From Bacillota bacterium (GTDB taxonomy: Bacteria; Bacillota; Clostridia; Acetivibrionales; DSM-1351), in the NCBI GenBank assembly GCA_023441625.1, contig JAEZOA010000135.1, forward strand, positions 1-63,053: a DNA stretch of 63,053 nt, written 5' to 3'. Made by a program: the position numbers and the translations under genes. Positions 9,178-17,151 of the stretch are shown here, piece after piece (position 1 is the first letter of the stretch; each line of letters begins with the position of its first letter). Under the pieces are notes generated by a model. It was not told where the DNA came from, did not search any database, and saw only the letters and a program-made list of their open reading frames with translations.

Positions 9178-10315
9178 TCATAAATTGATTATAATTATAG
9201 GAATATTTTTGATATTGTCCTGCATTTTATTCTATGCCGGACAATTTTTATTTTCCAAAAAAAATGATGTCAGTCAAAATTCAAAAATAGCTCAAATTAG
9301 TCAGGATGAAGTTGTTAAAGCTCCTCCTGTAGAGTATAAGCGAATTTCAACAACTATTAATGGACATAAGCAGGAAATATTTCTAGTAGAATTTGACCCC
9401 TTTGATGTACGAATTGAATTTAGGCCAGTACTTTCATATGATAATGTATTTGGATTTGAAAAGTTATCTGATATTTGCAATAGAACGGGTGCATATGCTG
9501 CAATAAATGGTGGTTTTTTTTATGAATATGGTGACCCTGTGGGAATGGTAGTAATAGATGGTAAAATGTTTATGAGCTCGGCGGGCTATGACCCTGTATT
9601 TGTCGTTGATGAAAACGGAGCCAGCTTTAGAAAAATCATTTCAGAAATTTGCTTCCCAATTAATGGAGAAAAAATTTATATCAATAAAATGAACCGAACT
9701 GGTCTCGATGGGAACATTATTCTTTATACAAATGAATATGGTTCAACAAATAGGGCAAAAATCAAAAATACATCTATTCGAGTTGAAAATAATACTGTAA
9801 CCATGATAACTAGAAATACACTAGAAGATGTCACCATAAAAAAGGATAGTTGTCTGATAAGCTTTTTTGGTAAAAAATCATCACTCCCAGATGAACTTGG
9901 AATAAAAGTTGGTGATAAATTAAATATTGAAATAAAGCCTCAAATAAATGGAAATTATAATGCTTATGAATGTGGAAGTATGTTAGTAAAGGATGGATTA
10001 TCAGTGGTGCCAGATAAAGATCGTTGGGTTGGTACTTTAAAAAATTGGGATCCACGTACAGCTATTGGCATAAAAGAGGATGGGCGAGTAGTGCTTATTG
10101 TTGTTGACGGCAGGCAGCCAGGATACAGCAACGGTCTTACGGGAGAGGAGCTCGCTGACTATTTAATTTCAATTGGAGTAAAAAATGCGGCTATGTTAGA
10201 TGGCGGGGCAACTTCTCAAATGTTTGTTGGGGGTAGCTTACAAAACAGGCCCTCTTATAAAGGGATTGAGAGGCCGGTTGCAGGAGCGTTCATTGTTAAG
10301 GTAAAAGAGTGGTAA
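9164..10315 (+). CDS. Membrane-anchored phosphodiester glycosidase (NAGPA/DUF2233) family protein
   Basis: A 383-residue protein with an N-terminal membrane anchor or uncleaved signal (about 7-28, HKLIIIIGIFLILSCILFY) and an extracytoplasmic NAGPA-type domain. Family hallmarks visible are AAINGGFF, ECGSMLVKDG, WDPRTAIGIKEDGRVVLIVVDGRQ, GLTGEELADYL and AMLDGGATSQM. Related bacterial proteins hydrolyse phosphodiester-linked sugars at the cell surface; the substrate here is unknown. ATG 9164 has GGAGGGG upstream, and the gene starts inside the end of the flagellar rod-binding gene, so the two are translationally linked. Confidence 0.85.
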   Translation: MRKSNHKLIIIIGIFLILSCILFYAGQFLFSKKNDVSQNSKIAQISQDEVVKAPPVEYKRISTTINGHKQEIFLVEFDPFDVRIEFRPVLSYDNVFGFEKLSDICNRTGAYAAINGGFFYEYGDPVGMVVIDGKMFMSSAGYDPVFVVDENGASFRKIISEICFPINGEKIYINKMNRTGLDGNIILYTNEYGSTNRAKIKNTSIRVENNTVTMITRNTLEDVTIKKDSCLISFFGKKSSLPDELGIKVGDKLNIEIKPQINGNYNAYECGSMLVKDGLSVVPDKDRWVGTLKNWDPRTAIGIKEDGRVVLIVVDGRQPGYSNGLTGEELADYLISIGVKNAAMLDGGATSQMFVGGSLQNRPSYKGIERPVAGAFIVKVKEW

Positions 10316-10491
10316 ATTCATTTTTAGTATAAAAGAGGGTTTTAAAAGGTTTGGTAGAATATATTACCTAGTCATAGTATTATATAATATATAATCATAA
10401 AATTTATTATATACTATATAAACGAAAATAAAATTATCCTAATGAGTCTTGTAAAACCAAATATATAGCACATTGGGATCATGGAGGTTAT

Positions 10492-10926
10492 ATGCTTACT
10501 AACAAAGAAATTAGAGAAATATTACCACACAGGTATCCATTCTTGTTGGTTGACAAGATTATTGAACTAGAGCCTGGCAAAAAGGCAGTAGGAATTAAAA
10601 ATGTATCTGCAAATGAACCGTTTTTTCAGGGACATTTTCCTGAGTATCCTATAATGCCTGGAGTTCTAATTGTTGAGGCATTAGCCCAAACTGCAGGGAT
10701 AGCAGTTGCTGTTCTGGAAGAGAATAAAGGGAAGCTAGGAGTATTTGCAGGAATAGACAGCATGAAGTTTAAGAATCAGGTTATGCCAGGAGATGTATTA
10801 CAATTAGAGGCTGAAATACTGATGTCAAAAATGGGTATTACTAAGGCAAAGGTTAAAGCATCAGTTGATGGCAAAGTTGCTGCAGAAGGCGAAATAAAGT
10901 TTGCATTGATTAAGGCTGAAAAGTAA
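10492..10926 (+). CDS. fabZ: 3-hydroxyacyl-ACP dehydratase FabZ
   Basis: Hot-dog-fold dehydratase of type II fatty acid synthesis that removes water from 3-hydroxyacyl-ACP. At 144 residues it has normal length. The catalytic His lies in HRYPFLLVD, followed by FFQGHFPEYPIMPGVLIVEALAQ, which carries the catalytic Glu. GGAGGTTAT precedes the ATG. It stands alone between terminators rather than in a fab operon. Confidence 0.96.
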   Translation: MLTNKEIREILPHRYPFLLVDKIIELEPGKKAVGIKNVSANEPFFQGHFPEYPIMPGVLIVEALAQTAGIAVAVLEENKGKLGVFAGIDSMKFKNQVMPGDVLQLEAEILMSKMGITKAKVKASVDGKVAAEGEIKFALIKAEK

Positions 10927-11075
10927 ATCTTGACCATAGTAATTAATTTTGCTATATTGAAAGTATAAAATTTTATAATGTCTTTTAAATCTTTATAGGG
11001 TTCCGCAGTTTTAAAATTTAGACTGGTCTGGTCCAAGATAAAGGATGCATTTTATTAATGTATACACGGAAGGAT

Positions 11076-11117
11076 AAAAGCCTGGGAGATATTTTTCATA
11101 TCACTTGGGCTTTTTTG
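11076..11117 (+). terminator. Terminator after fabZ
   Basis: AAAAGCC / GGGCTTTTTT arms with an inner GATAT/ATATC stem and a T-rich tail. Confidence 0.8.
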
Positions 11118-11182
11118 TTTTTAAGACATAATCAATTTCGAGAGGAGTAGTAAGTGTGAAAGAAATTATAAAAATAAAGAAA

Positions 11183-11301
11183 GGAGGTACCAAGCTCTGT
11201 CTTTCTATAAAGAAAATTACAATTTCTTAACATAAGCAATGTTGGCTTGCCAACTTGCGTTGTTTATGTTCTTGTGAAAAATGCGGGGCATGGGCATAAT
11301 T
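11183..11301 (+). promoter_or_regulatory. Recurring SD-hairpin-start leader element, copy 3, with an inserted REP palindrome
   Basis: GGAGGTACCAAGCTC (from 11183) matches the left block of the leader at 52742, and TTGTGAAAAATGCGGGGCAT followed by GGGCATAATT (11271-11301) matches the right block of both other copies. The left CATGCC arm is altered (CTGTCT), and a REP palindrome (11229-11270) occupies the loop. The regulated gene would be the SMR exporter at 11302. Confidence 0.5.
11229..11270. repeat. Single copy of the dispersed REP-like palindrome
   Basis: Imperfect 42-nt palindrome with ends AACATAA / TTATGTT and core GTTGGCTTGCCAAC. It is the same unit as in the array at 1-165 and the inverted copy at 31978-32013. 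Confidence 0.9.
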
Positions 11302-11622
11302 ATGCAATGGTTATTTTTAATTATAGCAGGACTTTTTGAAGTTCTTTGGGCCTTAGGACTAAAGTATTCACAAGGGTTTGAGAAACTTGTACCAAGTATA
11401 TTAACTGTACTCGGTATGATAGCAAGTTTTTACTTTCTCTCATTAGCATTGAAGAATCTTCCATTAGGAACTGCATATGCAATTTGGACTGGTATTGGTA
11501 CGGTTGGTACTGTAATTTTAGGAATAATACTTTTTAAAGAACCTATTGATGTAATTAGATTAATCTGCATTGGGCTTATAATAACTGGAATTGTTGGATT
11601 AAAATTAGTATCATCAAATTAA
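11302..11622 (+). CDS. Small multidrug resistance exporter, Gdx/SugE-like
   Basis: 106 residues forming four transmembrane helices. The charged glutamate of the SMR family is in helix 1 (MQWLFLIIAGLFEVLWALGL), and the LPLGTAYAIWTGIG motif in helix 3 is typical of the guanidinium-exporter (Gdx, formerly SugE) branch rather than EmrE. It probably works as a dual-topology dimer exchanging guanidinium or small cations for protons. I set the start at ATG 11302 because the family begins at M-x-W-L; an ATG at 11281 in frame adds seven residues. No guanidine riboswitch motif was recognised upstream. Confidence 0.88.
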   Translation: MQWLFLIIAGLFEVLWALGLKYSQGFEKLVPSILTVLGMIASFYFLSLALKNLPLGTAYAIWTGIGTVGTVILGIILFKEPIDVIRLICIGLIITGIVGLKLVSSN

Positions 11623-11653
11623 TTAAGGGAAGCTCTTGGGCTTCCTTAATTAA
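11618..11653. terminator. Bidirectional terminator between exporter gene and murC
   Basis: TTAATTAAGGGAAGC pairs with GCTTCCTTAATTAA around a short loop, with T- and A-rich flanks suiting both convergent genes. Confidence 0.8.
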
Positions 11654-11698
11654 TTTCTTAGAAATCAAGCAACTAGTTTGTGCTGATTAGCAGCTATA

Positions 11699-13102
11699 CT
11701 ACTTGTTTCCTCTAATGCTAAGGAACATTTCTCCAACTCTTACGATATCTCCAGCTCCCATTGTTAGTATCAAATCACCTGGTTGAGCATTTTTATCAAG
11801 ATACTCAGCTGCTTCTTGAAAATCGCCGATGTAAATGGCATTTCCACCCTCATTGCGTATCCTCTCTGCAAGTTTACTAGAATGTATATTGCCGGGATCC
11901 TTCTCACGCGCAGCATAAATATCAGTAATTATAACATTATCTGCAGCAGAAAAGGATTTAGAAAACTCTTCGAGAAAAGCTTTTGTCCTTGTATAGGTAT
12001 GGGGTTGGAAAACACACCATATCTTATTGTGCATAGTGTTCTTAGCGGCATTAAGAGTAGCCTTGACCTCGGAGGGGTGGTGAGCATAGTCGTCTATAAT
12101 CTTTATTTCATCAACTAATCCTTTTAACTCAAAACGCTTATGACTTCCACCAAAACTTAAAAGTCCAGAAGCTATATCCTCAATAGAGCATCCACAGGTA
12201 TGGCAAGCTGCAATTGCAGCAAGCGAATTGCTGACATTGTGAGCTCCAGGAACTGATAGTGAAACATTACCAAGGAAGCTTCCTTCTTTATAAACATCAA
12301 AGGATGCACAGCCCATATGGTTATACTCAATATTTTTGGCAGTCCATAAAGCTTCAGGATTTTTTAAACCATAGGTAATTATATTGCATTTTGAAGCTCT
12401 GACCACAGAAAGTGTATTTACATCGTCTGCACAGGCTATTATATAACCATTAGGTGGAACCAAGGAAATAAATTGTCCGAAAGTGGATTTAATGTGGTCT
12501 AAATCTCTAAAATAATCAACATGGTCAACTTCAATGTTTAAAATCACAGCCATAAATGGATAGAACTTTAAGAAGCTTCCATAGTATTCACATGCTTCAG
12601 TAATAAAATAATCAGAGTCTCCGATTTTTGTATTTCCACCAATACAATCTAATTCTCCGCCTATATGGACAGTGGGATCAGCGTTAGCTGCGATCATTAT
12701 AGTAGCAATCATAGAAGTGGTTGTGGTTTTGCCATGAGTACCAGCTACAGCAACACCAAAGGGATGCTTTTTCATTAAAAGCCCTAACAGTTCTGCTCTA
12801 TCTATAGTGGGTATATTCAATTCATGAGCACGAACCATTTCAGAATTATCTTCCTTTACTGCAACGGTGTATACTACAAGGTCAGGATTATCAATATTCT
12901 CTGGTTTATGGCCAACAAAAACCCTGGCGCCTTTTCTTTCAAGTTTTTGAGTTGCATTAGAGGATTTTATATCTGAACCTGAAACTTTATAGCCTTGACT
13001 TAAAAGGATTTCAGCTAGACCACTCATGCTTGAACCGCCTATTCCAATAAAATGCACATGCTTGATTTTTTCTGAATCCAAAATATTTGAATTATTATTC
13101 AA
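11699..13102 (-). CDS. murC: UDP-N-acetylmuramate--L-alanine ligase MurC
   Basis: ATP-dependent cytoplasmic ligase adding L-alanine to UDP-MurNAc, the first peptide-stem step of peptidoglycan. Motifs include HFIGIGGSSMSGLAEIL (Rossmann-like UDP-binding), the P-loop GTHGKTTTTSM, EACEY and IDDYAHHPSEVKA. TTG 13102 is the preferred start, because GAGGAG lies 8 nt upstream; a GTG at 13111 would overlap the SD. This gives 467 residues, the family length. It is divergent from purR and stands alone on the minus strand. Confidence 0.95.
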   Translation of the reverse strand: MNNNSNILDSEKIKHVHFIGIGGSSMSGLAEILLSQGYKVSGSDIKSSNATQKLERKGARVFVGHKPENIDNPDLVVYTVAVKEDNSEMVRAHELNIPTIDRAELLGLLMKKHPFGVAVAGTHGKTTTTSMIATIMIAANADPTVHIGGELDCIGGNTKIGDSDYFITEACEYYGSFLKFYPFMAVILNIEVDHVDYFRDLDHIKSTFGQFISLVPPNGYIIACADDVNTLSVVRASKCNIITYGLKNPEALWTAKNIEYNHMGCASFDVYKEGSFLGNVSLSVPGAHNVSNSLAAIAACHTCGCSIEDIASGLLSFGGSHKRFELKGLVDEIKIIDDYAHHPSEVKATLNAAKNTMHNKIWCVFQPHTYTRTKAFLEEFSKSFSAADNVIITDIYAAREKDPGNIHSSKLAERIRNEGGNAIYIGDFQEAAEYLDKNAQPGDLILTMGAGDIVRVGEMFLSIRGNK

Positions 13103-13295
13103 AGAAAACACTCCTCTATATTAAGTACTATCTGAGATGATATAATCATTAATAAAAATAATACATTATTTTCACACAAATGTAAAAGGTATTAAGCAAA
13201 CTTTGAGTTGTTATAATAAAATATAGCATTACATACCGACTCATAATATTAGTACTATTATTATTATTAAATATATATGATTATAATTACATAAT

Positions 13296-13339
13296 ATTTC
13301 CGAATAATAATATAAATTTGAGTGTAATTATTCGGAAAA
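13296..13339. promoter_or_regulatory. Pair of inverted PurBoxes, PurR operator
   Basis: Box 1 ATTTCCGAATAAT (13296-13308) and, on the minus strand, box 2 TTTTCCGAATAAT (13339-13327) are arranged as an inverted pair with an 18-bp gap. The B. subtilis PurBox consensus AWWWCCGAACWWT matches at all but one position. They sit 54 bp before the purR start, implying autoregulation. Confidence 0.8.
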
Positions 13340-13392
13340 TTAATATATAATAATTACAAGTAAAAATGTTGACAAAAATGTGGAGAGATAAT

Positions 13393-14208
13393 ATGGATAA
13401 AATCCAACGAAATGAAAGACTTGCAGTAATAATAAAGACTTTGTGTGATAATCCTAATAAGATATTTACATTAGGACACTTTTCTGGAATGTTCGGTTCA
13501 GCGAAATCTACTATAAGTGAGGATTTAGACTTTTTACAAAAAACTTTTGAAAAAAATTCTCTTGGAAATATTAGTACTATTTCTGGCGCTTGTGGTGGGG
13601 TTAAATATATTCCTTATATGAATCAGCTAGATATTTCGATAATACTTGATGAGCTAGCAAAGGAATTATCAAACCCAGATAGATTGCTACCTGGTGATTA
13701 TCTATATGTCCTTGATATAATATATAACCCGGAATGGGTAAACAAGATTGCTATGATTTTTGCCAGTAAATTCTTTGATTTAGAATTGGATTACGTTATT
13801 ACAGTTGAGACGAAAGGAATTCCCCTGGCATTTGCGACAGCTCAGTATTTAGATGTTCCATTAGTTATTGTGAGACATTACAATGTAGCTACTGATGGGC
13901 CTTCAGTGAATATTAACTATGTTTCTGGATCTGCAAAAAAAATACAGACTATGGTACTACCAGTTAAGTCATTGAAGAAAAACTCTAAAATATTGTTTAT
14001 TGATGACTTTATGAAGGGTGGAGGCACCTCGAAAGGGATTGTTGAGCTAGCAAACCAGTTTGAGAGTGAGGTTGCTGGGATAGGGGTTCTTATTGAAACT
14101 AATCAACCAGAAAAGAAATTAGTAGAAAAATACTACTCATTATTAACGTTAAATACCTGTAAGGAGTTACAAGAAAACACAGAAATAGACATTAAGCCCA
14201 GTGTGTAA
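13393..14208 (+). CDS. purR: Purine operon repressor PurR
   Basis: Repressor of 271 residues with an N-terminal winged helix (about 1-72, including MFGSAKSTISEDLDFL) and a C-terminal phosphoribosyltransferase-like domain. The PRPP-binding loop is ILFIDDFMKGGGTSKGI. In the family PRPP is the inducing ligand and no catalysis occurs. ATG 13393 follows GGAGAG; the upstream in-frame ATG 13366 lacks an SD. It lies just before spoVG as in B. subtilis, though yabJ is missing. The PurBox pair upstream supports autoregulation. Confidence 0.95.
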   Translation: MDKIQRNERLAVIIKTLCDNPNKIFTLGHFSGMFGSAKSTISEDLDFLQKTFEKNSLGNISTISGACGGVKYIPYMNQLDISIILDELAKELSNPDRLLPGDYLYVLDIIYNPEWVNKIAMIFASKFFDLELDYVITVETKGIPLAFATAQYLDVPLVIVRHYNVATDGPSVNINYVSGSAKKIQTMVLPVKSLKKNSKILFIDDFMKGGGTSKGIVELANQFESEVAGIGVLIETNQPEKKLVEKYYSLLTLNTCKELQENTEIDIKPSV

Positions 14209-14230
14209 AAAGTGGATGAATAACCTTAAT

Positions 14231-14310
14231 TGTAATAAAAACTATTTATATGTAATAAAAACTATTTAAATGTAAAAAAAACTATTTAAATGTAAAAAAA
14301 ACGGCAAAAA
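14231..14310. repeat. 20-bp tandem repeat in the spoVG leader
   Basis: Three full units and one diverged unit of 20 bp (consensus TGTAAWAAAAACTATTTAAA) lie between purR and spoVG. Confidence 0.85.
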
Positions 14311-14329
14311 AGAAGGAGGTTTTTCATAA

Positions 14330-14401
14330 ATGGCGAATATTAAACATAATCACATAATATTACTTGGAGGGTTTTGCCATTATGGAAATTACGGACATTA
14401 G
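14330..14401 (+). CDS. Putative 23-codon leader ORF overlapping spoVG
   Basis: ATG 14330 is preceded at 8-nt spacing by a full AAGGAGGT and opens a peptide beginning MANIKHNHIILLGG and ending TAG 14399-14401. It overlaps the spoVG start at 14382 by 20 nt in another frame. Its SD is better than the GGAGGG of spoVG, which lies within the leader ORF. No homologue is known to me; translation is an inference. Confidence 0.45.
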   Translation: MANIKHNHIILLGGFCHYGNYGH

Positions 14402-14633
14402 GATTAGAAAAATTGAATCAGAGGGAAAAATGAAAGCGGTTGTTTCTGTAACTTTTGACAATGAGTTTGTTGTACATGATATTAAAATTATCGAGAGCCA
14501 CAACGGATTATTTATGGCGATGCCAAGTAGAAAGACACCTGATGGTGAATTTAGAGATATTGCACACCCAATAAACGCTCAAGCAAGAGAAAAGCTTCAA
14601 AGTGCAATTTTAGCAAGCTTTGAAAATTCATAA
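14382..14633 (+). CDS. spoVG: SpoVG, RNA-binding regulator
   Basis: 83-residue protein with the full SpoVG pattern: MEITDIRIRKI, FVVHDIKIIESHNGLFMAMP, SRKTPDGEFRDIAHPIN. In Firmicutes SpoVG is a site-specific nucleic-acid-binding regulator affecting sporulation septation, capsule and virulence traits. ATG 14382 is used; a TTG at 14364 lies before the SD. A terminator follows, so spoVG is not clearly co-transcribed with the glmU-like gene. Confidence 0.96.
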   Translation: MEITDIRIRKIESEGKMKAVVSVTFDNEFVVHDIKIIESHNGLFMAMPSRKTPDGEFRDIAHPINAQAREKLQSAILASFENS

Positions 14634-14653
14634 TCAGTAGAATTAGATTTATT

Positions 14654-14682
14654 GGGATACTTTAAGTAGTATCCTTTTTTTC
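14654..14682 (+). terminator. Terminator after spoVG
   Basis: GGATACT/AGTATCC stem with a short loop, then a run of seven T. Confidence 0.85.
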
Positions 14683-14811
14683 TGAAAATAAATATCAAAT
14701 ATGCACAAGTTATATCAAATAAAGAGTAATAATTTAGTAAGAGAAGTGGGTTGAAATTATTTCTTAAAAATGAGAGAATAGTAGCTGTAAATAACTGCGG
14801 GGGCTTTGGTG

Positions 14812-15984
14812 ATGAATATGAATTTTGGATTGATTATTTCTGATAATAATAACTGTTCTTTTAAGTCTAAAAGCATGAAAGAAAGTCACAACATATTAGG
14901 ACAAAGTGTTGCTCAATGGTCAAGTTGTGCAGTGGTTGATACAGTTCAAAGTATTGAAGTGATTTCGTTTGAAGAATTGGATAAGTGCAAGGAAATCCTT
15001 AGCAGGGCCGAGCAGGTTATAATAAATTGGGCTGACCAACCACTTATATTAGCTGAAACCTTTACACAGCTTCTGAAGATACAAGTTTCTGAGGAAAGTA
15101 GTGCTACAGCTATATTTGCATGTAGAGGAGAAGCTGCAGTTTATATATTTAATTGTAAGGTATTACTTCAAAAGCTAAATGAGTTACAAGTCCAAACACT
15201 TTCTAGAGAAGTACTGAAGCAAGTTTTTCAATCAATAAAGAATACAACTAAAAGTATATATGAAGATAAGAACCAATTTGTTGTAGTGAAGGATAGGGTG
15301 GCACTTGCGCAGGCAACTGCAGAAATACAATCTCGTATAAATAAAGAGATAATGATGTCGGGTGTTACAATTGTTGATCCGACGTCAACATTTATAGATG
15401 TGAATGTTGAGATTGGTGGGGATTCAACTATTTTACCAAATACTATAATTCAAGGTAATACTGCAATCGGTGAAGATTGCATGATTGGTCCAAATTCAAG
15501 AATTTCTAACTGTAAAATTGGAAATAATGTAGAGATTGCTAATTCTGTTTGCTGCGATAGTTCTATTGGAGATGAAACTCATGTTGGTCCATTTGCATAT
15601 TTGAGACCAGGAAGTATTGTAGGCAGTAGAGTTAAAATTGGAGATTTTGTAGAAATTAAAAAAGCTACAATTGGTAATAGAACAAAAATATCTCACTTGA
15701 CCTATGTTGGAGATGCTGAAATAGGTGAAAATGTTAATATGGGTTGTGGAGTTGTAGTTGTTAACTATGATGGGAAGCATAAAAATAAAACTGTAGTTGG
15801 TGATAACTCATTTATTGGATGTAATACTAATTTAGTATCACCTGTGGTTATTCACAAGGATGCTTATATTGCTGCTGGTTCAACAATTACAGATGACGTC
15901 CCTGAAAAGTCATTAGCTATAGCACGTGAACGTCAAACCATAAAACAGAATTGGGTTACAGAAAAAGGGCTAGAACGCAAATAA
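14812..15984 (+). CDS. GlmU-like acetyltransferase with degenerate uridyltransferase domain
   Basis: It occupies the glmU position between spoVG and prs. The C-terminal half (about 180-390) is a left-handed beta-helix acetyltransferase that matches GlmU closely: NRVALAQA-like linker (KDRVALAQATAEIQSRIN), TIGNRTKISHLTYVGDAEIG with the catalytic His, VVNYDGKHKNKT, GCNTNLVSPV and GSTITDDVPEKSLAIAR. The N-terminal part is about 45 residues short, and the LAAGxGTRMxS nucleotide-binding loop is replaced by LIISDNNNCSFKSKS, although KESHNILGQSVAQW and YIFNCKVL still align. Glucosamine-1-phosphate acetylation is likely; uridyl transfer is doubtful. Start at ATG 14812 after GGGGG; nearby GTG 14809 and ATG 14818 are alternatives. 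Confidence 0.85.
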   Translation: MNMNFGLIISDNNNCSFKSKSMKESHNILGQSVAQWSSCAVVDTVQSIEVISFEELDKCKEILSRAEQVIINWADQPLILAETFTQLLKIQVSEESSATAIFACRGEAAVYIFNCKVLLQKLNELQVQTLSREVLKQVFQSIKNTTKSIYEDKNQFVVVKDRVALAQATAEIQSRINKEIMMSGVTIVDPTSTFIDVNVEIGGDSTILPNTIIQGNTAIGEDCMIGPNSRISNCKIGNNVEIANSVCCDSSIGDETHVGPFAYLRPGSIVGSRVKIGDFVEIKKATIGNRTKISHLTYVGDAEIGENVNMGCGVVVVNYDGKHKNKTVVGDNSFIGCNTNLVSPVVIHKDAYIAAGSTITDDVPEKSLAIARERQTIKQNWVTEKGLERK

Positions 15985-16027
15985 ATTTATAATAAAAAAA
16001 ACATGGATGATTAAAAGGAGAGTTAAA

Positions 16028-16987
16028 ATGAACTTGCATGGAAAGGACATAAAAATATTTACAGGTAATTCTAACAGAGCTTTAATAAATGAGATTGCTG
16101 AAAAAATAGGGATTCCTGTAGGTATTGCCAGTGTTGGAAGTTTTAGCGACGGTGAGACTGCGGTAAATATCGGAGAGGTTGTAAGAGGATCTGACGTATT
16201 CATTATTCAATCAATCTGTCATCCAGTAAATGATAATCTTATGGAGCTTTTGGTCATGATTGATGCAATAAAAAGAGCATCAGCTGGAAGAATTACAGCT
16301 GTTATTCCATACTTTGGATATGCTCGACAGGATAGAAAGGCGAGGGCCAGGGATCCGATTTCTGCCAAGTTAGTTGCAAATCTTATAACTACTGCTGGAG
16401 CAGACAGGATATTGTCAATGGATTTACATGCTCCTCAAATTCAAGGATTTTTTGATATTCCAGTAGACCATCTCCTTGGATTGCCTATAATTGCAGAATA
16501 TTTTAAAGAGAAGTTTGCTGGTCAGGATGATGTAGTTATAGTTTCTCCTGATGTGGGTAGCGTAACTAGATCAAGAAAAGTTGCTGAAAGATTGGAATGT
16601 CCTCTTGCCATAATTGATAAGCGTCGACCTAAGGCTAATGTTTCTGAGGTTATGAATATCATTGGCGATATTAGAAACAAGAAGGTAATACTGGTTGATG
16701 ATTTAATAGATACAGCTGGTACTATTGTAAATGGAGTAAATGCATTAATAGAAGCAGGAGCCAAGGAAGTTTATGCTTGCTGTACTCATGCTGTGCTTTC
16801 AGGTCCTGCAATTAAGAGAATACAGGAGTCCGCAATTAAAGAGCTAGTTGTTTTAAACACTATACCACTTGACGACGAAAAGAAAATTGATAAGATAATG
16901 TCATTATCAGTTGCAGGTATTTTTGCTGAAGCTATAGAAAGAATATATGGAGATATATCTATCAGTACTTTGTTTACTCAGTTATAA
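16028..16987 (+). CDS. prs: Ribose-phosphate pyrophosphokinase (PRPP synthetase)
   Basis: Makes PRPP from ribose 5-phosphate and ATP, feeding purine, pyrimidine and amino-acid synthesis and, indirectly, the PurR switch encoded upstream. Motifs: FSDGETAVNI, IPYFGYARQDRKARARDPISAKL, the MDLHAPQIQGFF segment, and the PRPP loop VILVDDLIDTAGT. 319 residues. The start ATG 16028 follows AAAAGGAGAG; the ATG at 16007 precedes that SD. It follows the glmU-like gene by 43 bp. Confidence 0.97.
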   Translation: MNLHGKDIKIFTGNSNRALINEIAEKIGIPVGIASVGSFSDGETAVNIGEVVRGSDVFIIQSICHPVNDNLMELLVMIDAIKRASAGRITAVIPYFGYARQDRKARARDPISAKLVANLITTAGADRILSMDLHAPQIQGFFDIPVDHLLGLPIIAEYFKEKFAGQDDVVIVSPDVGSVTRSRKVAERLECPLAIIDKRRPKANVSEVMNIIGDIRNKKVILVDDLIDTAGTIVNGVNALIEAGAKEVYACCTHAVLSGPAIKRIQESAIKELVVLNTIPLDDEKKIDKIMSLSVAGIFAEAIERIYGDISISTLFTQL

Positions 16988-17008
16988 CTAATACTTAACC
17001 TTAGATTT

Positions 17009-17044
17009 TGGGGTGGTTCTTATTTTTTAGAACCGCCCTTTTAA
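17009..17044 (+). terminator. Terminator after prs
   Basis: GGGTGGTTCT/AGAACCGCCC stem with a T-rich loop, followed by TTTT. Confidence 0.85.
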
Positions 17045-17151
17045 ACATGTATGAGCGAGCAAAGTAGGTCTGAGATATAGAGAAACAAGTTGGTAGGCTC
17101 TTAAAAATATGAGTTATCAGATAGTAGTTTTTGATGATTGGAGGAAAGATT

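Noticed and set aside
11150..11301. Guanidine riboswitch before the Gdx-like exporter
   Set aside because: None of the ACGR-loop signatures of the guanidine-sensing classes is visible; the leader is instead explained by the recurring element and the REP copy.
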